DNA from: Ricordea florida | Taxonomy: Eukaryota > Cnidaria > Anthozoa > Corallimorpharia > Ricordeidae | Length of the DNA: 64,000 nucleotides | Reading direction: 5' to 3' | Assembly: GCA_949710005.1 (NCBI GenBank) | Contig: OX453279.1 | Coordinates: 12,414,578 to 12,478,577, forward strand | Shown here: positions 7,257 to 18,313 of the stretch, one piece after another | Layout of the letters: each line of letters begins with the position of its first letter | How positions within the stretch are numbered: position 1 is the first letter of the stretch | Translations under genes and position numbers: made by a program | Notes under the pieces: model-generated | Database searches by the model: none | What the model saw: only the letters and a program-made list of their open reading frames with translations | What the model was told of the DNA's origin: nothing

Positions 7257-8852
7257 ATGAACAAAAAAATGTCATTATTCAATGATTTCAGAAATATGTA
7301 CCCAAGGGCTGATATAAGTCATTTCACATTTGTGCCTGATTCGTATGGAGGATATATTAAGTGGAAAGTTAATGGAACAACAATAATGTCTTATGATGAT
7401 CCTACAGGAAAAACATGGACTGATGATATTTCACCTCGTTTGAAAAAACTTTTATGGAAAGATTTAGGATTGGATGGCCGACTAAAAGGAGGAACTGAGT
7501 TGAGTTCATTTCCTGAAAGTTTAACTATAACCAATCGATCTTATCCTATACCAGCTATTAATTTTGATGACTTTTCAACTGATATAACAAAAATGCTAAC
7601 CTATCTGGATATATACGTGTCAAATACTAAGAAATTTACAGCAAATATGAGAAACATATTTACATCACAAGTTGTTACTTTCAAATTTGGTAAACAGAGT
7701 AGAAAATGGTTGAATGGTCCTGATATGAATTATTGGCCACAACAACTTAACTTTGCAGTTTGGTGTGCAACATCTGGTTGTGGTATAAGTCCTTTTGAAA
7801 GCCTAAATTATCCTAAAGTAGTAAATAGCTTCATTAAGTTTCATATATATTTCACAATAAGGCGAATATTATATGAATTAAGCCTTCCCCTACCTGATGA
7901 GCAACCTTTTGTGATAAATAATAATCCATATAGTAAAGTTGCATATCAAAGATTGTGTGCTGAATTTGGAATTGCTAATAATTCTGACTTTAGATGGAAA
8001 GGGGGTAGAAACGGCAGATTGGGAGATATATTCCTTGATTATGGTGCAGGATATCATGGAAAAGGAGGGGGATATCAAAATGTACATATTGTAAGGAATT
8101 ATGATGTTGAAGCAGATCAATGGCCTGGTGAAGGTGGCAAATTCTCTGATGAAGGTGGAAAGAAGGAAAAGGGTAATCTCATTTCATTTATCCGTAATGA
8201 TGACTTTGCTGATTTCAAATATGCCTGGTTTATCCCAACAAGCGGGCACGGGCTCACTAAAGCTGGTCTTGGTAGATTGAATCGATCTGCTGAAGCATTT
8301 GTTTACTGTATATTGGGCGCACAAGTTAACACAAGAAATTCAATTTATGGTAATGGCGGTGGAGCGATTGAGACACAACAAGAATTCTTGGCTTTATTTG
8401 AAAGTAGTGTGATCGAGAATGACATTTCTAGTTCTATCCAAAGGTATCAATTAGCTGTACAAGAAGCGAAATTACGGCTTGATTTAGCTATTGCTCCTGG
8501 TGTATGGTTGTTGCCGAGTAATATGATAATCAATACTGAAAGCGTGACAGGTTTTAATAACAAACTTATGAAAGCGAGTAATGATATGAATTTTGGTGTG
8601 AATAATTCCCTAAACACTGAAGCAAAACAGGTTGGAATAAGTCATAACATGGGATCTTCAAAGTTAAAGTTACCTCATATAGCTGCGACAGAGGAAAACC
8701 TCGGAGGGAAATCAAAACCACCAATGAAAACAGACTCGACTCAAACATACTCAACGAAACATGAAAATAATATTGACTCAACGCAGCATGAAAAGAATAT
8801 ATTAGCATTTATAGTTGTCGCTGGTGGATTAGCGTGGTATCTATTTCGGTAG
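7257..8852 (+). CDS. Large virion-type protein with C-terminal anchor, 531 aa
   Basis: Largest intact ORF of the element. Unknown fold; landmarks are FAVWCATSGCGISPFESL, FHIYFTIRRILYELSLPLP and a Gly-rich region near 265-305 (DYGAGYHGKGGGYQN). The tail from ~450 is Asn/Ser/Thr-rich and polar, ending in one membrane segment (ILAFIVVAGGLAWYLF), so the protein is probably C-terminally anchored. Two methionines (7257 and 7269) are possible starts; the upstream motif spacing favours the second. A hairpin with a T-run follows the stop. Position between a membrane protein and the candidate minor capsid protein suggests a surface or entry-related virion component, but that is inference only. Confidence 0.75.
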   Translation: MNKKMSLFNDFRNMYPRADISHFTFVPDSYGGYIKWKVNGTTIMSYDDPTGKTWTDDISPRLKKLLWKDLGLDGRLKGGTELSSFPESLTITNRSYPIPAINFDDFSTDITKMLTYLDIYVSNTKKFTANMRNIFTSQVVTFKFGKQSRKWLNGPDMNYWPQQLNFAVWCATSGCGISPFESLNYPKVVNSFIKFHIYFTIRRILYELSLPLPDEQPFVINNNPYSKVAYQRLCAEFGIANNSDFRWKGGRNGRLGDIFLDYGAGYHGKGGGYQNVHIVRNYDVEADQWPGEGGKFSDEGGKKEKGNLISFIRNDDFADFKYAWFIPTSGHGLTKAGLGRLNRSAEAFVYCILGAQVNTRNSIYGNGGGAIETQQEFLALFESSVIENDISSSIQRYQLAVQEAKLRLDLAIAPGVWLLPSNMIINTESVTGFNNKLMKASNDMNFGVNNSLNTEAKQVGISHNMGSSKLKLPHIAATEENLGGKSKPPMKTDSTQTYSTKHENNIDSTQHEKNILAFIVVAGGLAWYLFR

Positions 8853-8868
8853 ATGACTGGATTTTTCA

Positions 8869-8891
8869 GCTTACGCGTAAGTCGTTTTTTT
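8869..8891 (+). terminator. Hairpin plus T-run after the 7257-8852 gene
   Basis: The perfect palindrome CTTACGCGTAAG (8870-8881) is followed by TCG and seven T residues. It lies 17 bases after the stop and may mark the end of the transcript. Confidence 0.45.
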
Positions 8892-8915
8892 ATAACAGGC
8901 GTTGATTATAGAAAA

Positions 8916-8948
8916 TTTAAAAAGATAAATATTGAGTAATCAAACAAA
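8916..8948 (+). promoter_or_regulatory. Element promoter-like motif before 8949 gene
   Basis: TTTAAAAAGAT at 8916-8926, then ATATTGAGTAATCAAAC and the ATG at 8949. Diverged but correctly spaced. Confidence 0.5.
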
Positions 8949-9581
8949 ATGTTAAGCATAACAATGTATGAGTCAGAAACTAGGATTTATTTAGATCCTC
9001 CGCTGAAAAATCTTCGGGAGATACAACTCCTGGATTGTAATATACAAACCAAAAGATTGATTAATTTCAAGGATAAACAGATATTCAATGATAAGAATCA
9101 GGGCTTCATAATAATTCAACCCGGCACATATTCGCTTCGTAATATTCAATCAATCTTTCTTAATGATCCTGATGGGGCGACGATAACAATCATTGAGACT
9201 GATACTGTTGACTATCTATATTCAAATAAGAACTTCAAAATTAAACTTACGAGAGGGTTGGGGTTTGGTTTAGGGGTGCCTGAAGTCATAAATCCCGGTA
9301 AATTATACCCCATAAATATACAAATTAAGGAACCACTGAGACTTATGTGTAGTATAGTGGATAATAAGTATTCATATATGAATATAAACAAATATTCAGA
9401 ACTTGTGAAACTCTCACCATCAAACCTACTTGCAAACATACCCTCAAAGGATTATCCAACAATTCCAGTTCGAAAATATGAGACCCTAATAAATCACATT
9501 GATTTAAGCATCTTAGACAATGAATGGAAAAAACTTGATCTGAAGGGGTCTCCCATAACTTTTAGTTTAAAATTCAGATAA
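8949..9581 (+). CDS. Candidate minor capsid (penton-like) protein, 210 aa
   Basis: A beta-rich protein of 210 aa beginning MLSITMYESETRIYLDPPLK and LREIQLLDCNIQTKRL, a pattern I associate with the small jelly-roll proteins that sit at capsid vertices in Polinton-like elements: strand-rich start, IIQPGTYSLRNI, a Gly-rich turn (GLGFGLGVPEVINPG) and a final strand ending in a basic residue. It closes the plus-strand virion run. The assignment rests on size, strand pattern and context, not on a definite signature; a structure prediction showing a single jelly roll would settle it. Confidence 0.6.
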   Translation: MLSITMYESETRIYLDPPLKNLREIQLLDCNIQTKRLINFKDKQIFNDKNQGFIIIQPGTYSLRNIQSIFLNDPDGATITIIETDTVDYLYSNKNFKIKLTRGLGFGLGVPEVINPGKLYPINIQIKEPLRLMCSIVDNKYSYMNINKYSELVKLSPSNLLANIPSKDYPTIPVRKYETLINHIDLSILDNEWKKLDLKGSPITFSLKFR

Positions 9582-9661
9582 ATTTCAGCGTAGCTGGTCC
9601 TTCAGGTCTTTTGTTTTGTTATGTAACACTTTCTTGAGTTATATAACATAATTATTTTTAA

Positions 9662-10283
9662 CTAATCTTCACCCCATAACTCTTCCAAAAACTTTAATTC
9701 CTCAAAATCAATACACCAATCTAGATACCTACTTGGATGCCATGCTATTTTCATTAAATCATCATACAAACTTTTATAGAATTTATTTCTATGAGATATC
9801 TTATCATCATTTACATATATATCAACTTCTAATGAAAAAACAGTAAATTTTTTATCAAACTTATTAATATTACATTCCTTATCATAATAATCAAAATAAT
9901 TACCAATCCCTCTATTTAATAAATCTTTTACAAACTTATAAGAGCATATACCATTCAAACCAAAATTTATATCAACGTCATAACTAAAACCATGATCATC
10001 ATCACCATAATCATAATTAATTGTAAAATGAATATATCTTCCTTTTTCATTAATAATACCTTGCCTTTTTGGTATAAATAAACCCCCGATTTTTTGATAT
10101 ATGTTTTAATAAATCTTCTTTTATAACCTCTATAAAATCGCAAAAACCTAATTTTTCTTTATTATAATAATTAAAACCAATAAGTCTTTTACCATTATCT
10201 TCATCATACCAACTATTTTTATAATAAGCAAAACCAAATCTTCTTTTTCCATCATCATTTTGATTAATTTTTAGTTCTTCCAT
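9662..10283 (-). pseudogene. Frameshifted accessory gene of the element
   Basis: Two adjacent minus-strand frames look like one gene. The first runs from an ATG at 10283 to a stop at 10050. The second is open from within the first's last codons down to 9662 and has no ATG at its apparent start. The shift falls close to a run of five G residues near 10085, a common site of indels or sequencing error. The predicted protein is Asp/Tyr/Phe-rich (FAYYKNSWYDEDNGKR, IGFNYYNKEK; DIYVNDDKISHRNKF) with no family I know. A real break, an assembly error or programmed frameshifting are all possible; the first two are likelier. Confidence 0.5.
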
Positions 10284-10325
10284 TTTTAATATTTTAATTC
10301 AAATTTTTAAATTAAAATTCATTTT

Positions 10326-10739
10326 TTATGTTTTTCGACATTCTTTACAATGTGCCTTCTGCCTATTATGTTTACATATTCCTTTACCTTTACACTCTCT
10401 ACATAAATACCTTTGTATATCATGTACGCATATTTGAGAACCTTTACATTCTTTACAGTACGGCTTAATTTTATTATGTTCACATATTTGAGTTCCTCCA
10501 CACTCTCTACAGAAATATTTACACTTTCCATGAATACAAATATAATTATAATTATTATTATTAATGATAGTATCTTTTGGTATTAATTTAATAATCTCCT
10601 CATCTGGAAATTTTTTAAACGCATTAATAAAATCTTCTTTTCGCATTCTAGATCGTCCTTTAATTTTCAACTCTTTAGCAATTTTTTTTAATTCCACAAA
10701 TTTCAATTCATCAAGTTTCAATTCAAGTAGATTCTCCAT
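10326..10739 (-). CDS. SAP-like domain plus four Cys/His zinc-binding-type repeats, 137 aa
   Basis: Residues 1-45 resemble a SAP/Rho-N helix-extended-helix motif (LKFVELKKIAKELKIKGRSR, then KEDFINAF), usually binding DNA or RNA. Residues ~66-135 are four repeats of about 19 aa with the pattern ICxH(6-7)CxxC, for example ICEHNKIKPYCKEC. I know such EHGK..CKEC repeats mainly from proteins of large DNA viruses and algae. The combination suggests a nucleic-acid-binding regulator. It is encoded next to the right end of the element, opposite to the virion genes, with an AT-rich upstream region and no clear TTTAAAGAT box. Function is inference. Confidence 0.7.
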   Translation of the reverse strand: MENLLELKLDELKFVELKKIAKELKIKGRSRMRKEDFINAFKKFPDEEIIKLIPKDTIINNNNYNYICIHGKCKYFCRECGGTQICEHNKIKPYCKECKGSQICVHDIQRYLCRECKGKGICKHNRQKAHCKECRKT

Positions 10740-10805
10740 TTATACTTTCATAAGTTATGTCTTTAAATTAACATTAAAAATTCAAAATTTATTTTATTTC
10801 TTAGT

Positions 10806-10910
10806 AAAAATCTCTGTTTAATTTTCTGATAAATTTTTTGCGGATTTTGCGGATTTTGCGGGTACTTTTGTAAACGGGAAAAAAATCTCTGTTTAATTTT
10901 CTGATAAATT
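10806..10910. repeat. 30-bp direct repeat near the right end of the viral element
   Basis: A 30-bp sequence starting AAAAATCTCTG and ending CTGATAAATT occurs at 10806-10835 and again at 10881-10910, separated by three TTTTGCGG-like units. Such repeats often lie inside terminal repeats of Polintons; without the left end this cannot be tested. Confidence 0.65.
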
Positions 10911-10966
10911 CTTGAACAATTTTTTTATTAAATATTTTGTCCCCGTATCAGTGATATTCCTCTCTC

Positions 10967-12190
10967 TTTATTTGATGCCGACAAGACGCTAGTGTAAGTG
11001 ATGTGTATGCAAATTGCTGTCACTGACCCGTTGTTTGTGAACAGTTATGACAATTAAAACTCGTAAGAGTTCAAATCAATTCCAACGAGCGGATTTCCTA
11101 AGCGACCCGTTTCTTTTTCGAGGCTTTTGACACATTATCACTTAAGTTTTCTGAGAGAACTTAACTTCACACTCATATAAACATTCAATGGAACTCGAAA
11201 CTGTAAGTGGTATGACAAAAGCTTTCTGTCGAAATTTCCGACGTTTGTTTCGCATATGCTACAACAGTTGTGCACTTGATCATTAAACTCTGTCAAACCC
11301 AAGAAATCTTACTCAGAATAAAAGCTTCGACTGAGGATTGTACCAATGGTAGACTTTCTCGGACACTGTTGGTAAAATTTGAGTTAAAGCCTACTGTAAT
11401 GCATTTAATAGATGTTGAGTTCGCTGGTTGTTATTGTTGCGAAATTCTCCCCGTCTCCCAACAACTTTTTCCCTTAATGATAATGATAATGAATTTATAT
11501 AGCGCACTTTTTCATATGAATATGTTCAAAGGCGCTTTACACTTCTATTGGGTGAGATCGGACGTCAGCATGTAACGGCGCCTCTCGCTGCCGCTATCAG
11601 TCCATATATGGTCTCACACACCCACCCAACCCATGCAAGAATTGTCAGATGAAACCAGACGTAGAGATAGACCACCACACCGGGAACTACGTCCCCTACT
11701 CTTTTCAAACAGTGTGTGGGTTCTTTAACGTCCCACAGATTATTAGGAACAAGGGTTGTGAGACGGGTCCTGCGGTTTATCGTCCTTATCCGAGAAGACT
11801 AGAAAGTCTAACCATTTACAGATGTCATTACAAAGGCAGCACTTTCTCCTCAGTTAATTTTAAGATCCTGAGTGTTGGTCCGGCCGGGGTGATCCCAGGT
11901 GAATGCATATTGAACTTGAATATACTTAATTTTAAGATCCTGAGTGTTGGTCCGGCCGGCCGTGTTGGTCCGGGCCGACTTTTTCCCTTGTTCCATCACT
12001 TTCTCGTGAAGCACGACAAATCGTGTTTAAAATAGAAGCTAAAAATAAGGTTTGTTGTTAACTTTAACTAAAGCGATTTGCGAAAAAGATAGTTTCAATT
12101 GTAGTTTATTTGATGCCGACAACACGCTAGTGTAAGTGAAGCGCTCAATCTTATCGTATGCAAATTACTGTCACTCTGTTGTTTGTGAAG
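10967..12190. repeat. Direct repeat pair flanking 1.1 kb beside the element
   Basis: TTTATTTGATGCCGACAA starts at 10967 (with G for the penultimate A) and again at 12105, and similarity continues for ~75 bases (ACGCTAGTGTAAGTGA, TATGCAAATT.CTGTCACT, GTTGTTTGTGAA). The first copy begins about where viral sequence ends. The second copy carries an extra ~15 bases. Confidence 0.6.
11470..11970. repeat. Dispersed-repeat-like segment with an internal duplication
   Basis: No convincing coding potential. A 32-bp sequence (TTAATTTTAAGATCCTGAGT, then GTTGGTCCGGCCGG) occurs twice, near 11856 and 11928. The GTGTTGGTCCGGCCGG text is of the kind found in dispersed repeats of marine invertebrate genomes. 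The rest of 11,050-11,470 shows nothing I can name. Confidence 0.4.
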
Positions 12191-12324
12191 AACGCTTCGC
12201 TGTAGAAAACCAAGAAAAGCAGCAATTTCAAGGCTTTTCGGTGTCGAAGTACAATGTAGTCTACAGAACAAGGGGTGTTTTTTGATTTCCAGGAACACAA
12301 CATCAATGAAATAACGGTAAAAAG

Positions 12325-12545
12325 TCACTCGCGCTCCACTCGCGCTTCACTCGCGCTTGGCAATTCATTGCTTTCAATTCCCTGTTGGGAATACTATTTC
12401 CGGATTGAATAACAAAGGAAAAGTTAATTGCGTGTCAACTGCGTGTCGTTTCACACGCGGGAAAATTCACTCGCGAGTTTCTTGCGCTTGACTCGCGCGT
12501 AAATAAAAAAATTCACTTCCGACCTACGCGCGAGTGGGTGCTTCA
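12325..12545. repeat. Short CACTCGCGC-type repeats
   Basis: Three tandem CACTCGCGCT(C/T) units near 12327-12361 and further ACTCGCG copies to 12,535. Simple repeat; no gene seen. Confidence 0.55.
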
Positions 12546-12604
12546 ATACTTCTGGGCGGTACTGTATATAGAGTTATTATATCCACTGCAAAAGAACCTT
12601 CCAT

Positions 12605-13210
12605 AATACCAGACATAACTAATCGATGACATCAATTAAACCAATGGCTAATCGATAGGCCACAAAATTTTTGGTCATTGATGAGACATTGATTGCATTG
12701 ATTAGTCATTGATTTCATTCAATACTTGTCAGTGTACTTGTTCGTTTCATTTTCAGACTGGCTGGTTCCTGTTCAGTTGTTTTGTTATTTGAGTTGGGAA
12801 AAGTGAAATTGTACAATTAATAATAATCTGTATTTGTGATTAGCACTTCACGTCTTGACACGCCGGAAGGTTATTTGACCTTTTGTGAAGGCATAATTTC
12901 ATCAAAAAGGAACGCCAATAATAAAGAAAAATATGTATAACAGATAAAAGAATCACAAACAAAAAAAATGGTACAAGAAAGCAAGAAATGTGTCTTTCGG
13001 GAGTAATTGATCCAGGTCATCGATGAGTAATCAATAACATCAATAGGTAATCAATTACATCAACGAGTAATCAATCTCATTGATGAGTAATCGATAGGCC
13101 ACAAGTCAAAATTTATGGACTTCGATTCACAGATTACTCACTGATCATCGCCAATAATTAATGAATAACCAACTGATTACCCATCAATTACTCATTGATT
13201 ACCAATTGAT
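12605..13210. repeat. ATCAAT/GATGAGTAATCAAT minisatellite-like region
   Basis: Two blocks (12,610-12,730 and 13,010-13,210) are built of degenerate units such as GATGAGTAATCAATAACATC, including GATAGGCCACAA in both blocks. Between them is unremarkable AT-rich DNA with no gene. Confidence 0.6.
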
Positions 13211-13224
13211 GTTTAAGAAATAGA

Positions 13225-13270
13225 AAACATGTACCGTGTTTCTATCGAGTTATAGAAACACGAGTGAAAG

Positions 13271-13301
<31 letters not shown>

Positions 13302-13302
13302 G

Positions 13303-13333
<31 letters not shown>

Positions 13334-13540
13334 GAGTTCTCCCAAACTTTCACGAGTGTTTCTATAACTCAATAGAAACACGAAGAACATGTTTTCTATT
13401 TCTTTTAGAAAACACCGCGACGAAAAAAAGAAAAGCAACTTGTTAGCTTTGATTATCAAACTGTAAATTCTCTTTGCTCGCGTCATCATTACGTCAACAG
13501 CTCGTGCTAGTTCTGTGTTTCTATCGAGTTATAGAAACAC
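13225..13540. repeat. Hairpin repeat with GTTTCTATCGAGTTATAGAAAC palindromes
   Basis: TTTCTATCGAGTTATAGAAA is a near-palindrome present at ~13,240 and ~13,520. Between 13,240 and 13,385 the arms CGAGTGAAAGTTTGGGAGAA and TTCTCCCAAACTTTCACGAG pair as a long hairpin. MITE-like; no coding sequence. Confidence 0.65.
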
Positions 13541-13694
13541 GATTTCTAACCAATCAGCGCGCGTACTTTCTTAGGACTGTTTTCTAATATTAATCATTGA
13601 TTAGTTATGTCTGGATAATACAATGTAAACCAGCTGTTTTATTGTTCACAGCAATTCAAAACCTGGAAGCACTTTAATGTATTTAGACAGCTAA

Positions 13695-13740
13695 CATAGT
13701 AACTTTAAATTAAAATTTAAATTAAAATTTAAAGTTACTA
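13695..13740. repeat. AT-rich palindrome
   Basis: TAGTAACTTTAAATT at the left pairs with AATTTAAAGTTACTA at the right around an AAATTTAAAT centre. Confidence 0.6.
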
Positions 13741-15402
<1,662 letters not shown>

Positions 15403-15425
15403 TAATAGCATGACCTGTGCGTGGT

Positions 15426-15462
<37 letters not shown>

Positions 15463-15564
15463 CTCCAAACACCACTCGCTGCTTCAAAGCTTGTGGTATT
15501 TTGGACAATTTTGAAATATTACTTCGGGTATTATTTCCAAATATCACTACAAAACATGCTATTA
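15403..15564. mobile_element. Foldback MITE, ~162 bp
   Basis: Begins TAATAGCATG and ends CATGCTATTA. The arms remain complementary inward (TATTTGGCAATAATACC against GGGTATTATTTCCAAATA; AATATTTCAAAATT against AATTTTGAAATATT), leaving a short loop. Non-coding palindromic element; no clear target duplication. Confidence 0.6.
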
Positions 15565-16138
15565 CCAATACAAGTACAGCTACTATTACTTTAAAATGCT
15601 GGATTTCTGAATTACTGGTTTACAGTACAACAGAAAATGAAATGTCACACTACAGTGCATACTGAGCACAACAGATTGTATAATGTTGCCGGTAAATTAG
15701 TTTTTAGTTAATTATATTTTTAACTAGGTAATTTTCACTATTCTAATACAAATAACAATGTAAACCACTCATACAGGGTGGAGATATCTTTTTTAACAAA
15801 AGAATTACCTAGGTTTAAAAGAATAAACTGAAAATAAAAAATACCTGCAACAAATTATAAGTCAATTACTTTTCACTAGATGGATTTAAACCTCTCGTGG
15901 ACTCTATCTCTTGAACAGCTCTACAGCATAATTTATAAAGGCACCCTTTTAAAATTAATACCACAGAATACCATATAGCTATAATCAATCATTGCCATGT
16001 TTTCAGTTCAACTTTAACCGCACGACTAACATAATAATATACATGAAAAATATTACACGATTGTGATTGGCTAGGAGTAGTGCAGTTCTAGTGTAACACC
16101 AGTACAAAAAGTGTAATACCAGTGCTGAAAAGTGTAAT

Positions 16139-17208
16139 GGGTGATTCCAGAAAATATCTACAGGTACCTAACCACAGGTGGCATCTTGGAATTCCGAAGG
16201 CATGGGGGTGGGGGGGGGGGGGGAGGTTCTTAAATTGGGGAGCTTTTCGATATTGATTTTCCAAATGGGTAAAAGAACTAGACATTCTCTTGACAATGCT
16301 GATTGTGTTTGACTATTGTAGTATGAACGCAAGCCACTGTTTTGAGGCTCATGTGAAATGGCAACTCCCGGTAACTTGAACCCTTGATAACCTGCACCAA
16401 ATCTTGCACTGTAAGTCGAATCAAAAATGATTTTGCATAGCATTCAAAGGCTACACTTTCCTGGAATGTATTTTACAACTTAAGGATTTTCTTTAAGTGT
16501 TGTCTCACTTTTTGAGACCCAAGCTGGGTCATTGACACACTGTACGATAGTTTTGTTTGCGCATTATCCATTCACCACATTGAAATGTATCAGTGTTTTG
16601 ATCCTCCATGTTGTGATAAGATCACTTCATTCTGATAACACAAGACTTTACATTCCCTCAAAAAGGTACAATTCTGCCATATTTTTAAAGACTTTATCTA
16701 CAGAAAAATAAATACAGTATGTATTCAATACCTTGTGCCTCTTGAAAGAAGGGTTTTCAACAATTGTTTTGTATGAAATTTTTAAGCAAATTTAGCCAAA
16801 TATGCATTAAATAATTAATTATGTTAAAAAACTGTCTCATGCAGCAAATGGAGCTCTTTATCCACCTGACCTGGATTGGTGTAAATTTATTATTATTATA
16901 ATTTATTATGTTAACACTCAATCTGACAAACTAGAAGCTTCAAGTAAAAAAAGATAGTTCAATTTTGTTTTGTAATAGCCCAGAAGTATGTTCTCTCTGA
17001 ATTTTGTTCTCACAGGAACTGCGACCTTAGGAATAACAAAAAGCTGACTTTTAGAATTAAAGAGAGAAAAGAAACAAATCAAATCAAGTTAGAACAACTT
17101 CCAGAGGGGAGGGGGGTTTTACAGAAATGGAATTTCTGAAGGCAAGGGGAGGGGGGTAAAATTTCGATGCCACCAATTGTAGGGTACGGATATTTTCTGG
17201 AATCACCC
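16139..17208. mobile_element. 1.07-kb non-autonomous element with 20-bp inverted repeats
   Basis: Left end GGGTGATTCCAGAAAATATC and right end GATATTTTCTGGAATCACCC are perfect inverted repeats. Both sides are flanked by AAT (16136-16138 and 17209-17211), a possible 3-bp target duplication. Subterminal parts also match in inverted orientation (G-rich tract, GAATTCCGAAGGCA against GGAATTTCTGAAGGCA). No transposase frame inside, so it would depend on an enzyme elsewhere. It carries a long poly-G run near 16,205-16,225. Confidence 0.7.
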
Positions 17209-17264
17209 AATAGCTGTTCAAATTGCAACTCAAATTTTCTTTATGTATAATTACCAACAAGTAA

Positions 17265-17415
17265 ACATACGGTTTTCTCGTTCAATTTGTGATTTCTTTG
17301 CACTCGTGAGTTTTTCAAAAAGTTCTAATTGCTCGAGCCGCTTCAGCGAGTCCTACTGGTGCTTTTTGAAAAACTCACTTGTGCAAATAAAGCACAAATT
17401 GAACACGAAATAGTA
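17265..17415. repeat. Palindromic repeat, ~150 bp
   Basis: GTTCAATTTGTG and CACTCGTGAGTTTTTCAAAA on the left pair with TTTTGAAAAACTCACTTGTG and CACAAATTGAAC on the right. Hairpin MITE-like; the rest of 17,209-18,313 shows no gene. Confidence 0.55.
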
Positions 17416-18313
17416 TGATAGCCATCACTTATGAGTCGGTTCCAACCGCAAACTCGTAGAGTCCACATGCTCTACTTTATCTTTTTCTTCTCTTAAATCA
17501 ATTTCTATGTTTGCTTTGTTCTTTAGCCCAAATAGCAACACTACTGGCTGCATACCAGTCACACAGGAATACATGATTAGCATTTTGCACACACAGTATT
17601 AAAATAACAAATGATTCAACTAAACACAAATGATGATCTAAGTAACGAAGAATTTGCGGCACTAAAAATACAATTCTCGGAGTGGAATTTTTTTGGGAAA
17701 GTGTTCATCATATTCTACGTATTTTAAAGAACATTAACAGTTGCTAGTTTCAGAAAAAACTTTATGGGAACGCTAATCATTATTATGTAGTATAAAACTT
17801 ATTAATATTCTCGACTGGTAAACAATTATAACAAGCAAAAAAATCCATTTACGACTTACCTTGCTTATTAAACCGAACATGGTTATTCTTCCCCGCTGTT
17901 TGAAGACAATACCAAAGTGTTTCAGTATTACTCATTTCTGATCCTTAGTAAACTGATACTGATGTTAAAGTGTAAACATGCTCTATGTTTACTTCAGTTA
18001 CCATTTTCAGTTGATTCAAAGAGTGTCTTCCATTCACCACCTTTGTCAAGGAATCGAAAATCGCTCGATATACCTTTAGGAGAAGATCTCAATCCCCGAA
18101 TTTCACTTGACATTCTCATTGCATAATCAAATTACTACCAAAATATGGTTGTCTACAAGGTGTATACGAAATTCTGAAGACCGAATCCGTGGTACCGTGT
18201 AGCAGGTTATATCCACTACTTGAGCAGTGTGTTCGTTATGAACGTTAACGTTACAGACTGGCAGTCCAGTTGCCTCGTACCCAGAGTCCTGCGGGCGACA
18301 CTTGTCCAACACC

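Larger units (their letters stand above)
1..10960. mobile_element. Polinton/adintovirus-like DNA virus element, left end outside window
   Basis: A block of closely packed viral genes: family B polymerase tail, integrase, major capsid protein, packaging ATPase, membrane and coiled-coil virion proteins, candidate minor capsid protein and two minus-strand accessory genes. This combination is characteristic of Polintons (Mavericks) and adintoviruses, which use self-encoded integrase and protein-primed replication. Nearly all ORFs are open and only one gene is visibly broken, so the copy is young or comes from an infecting virus. No adenain-type protease is seen; if present it would lie left of the window. 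The right limit is set from where gene density stops and where a sequence also found at 12,105 begins. No terminal inverted repeat can be checked because the left end is missing. Confidence 0.85.
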
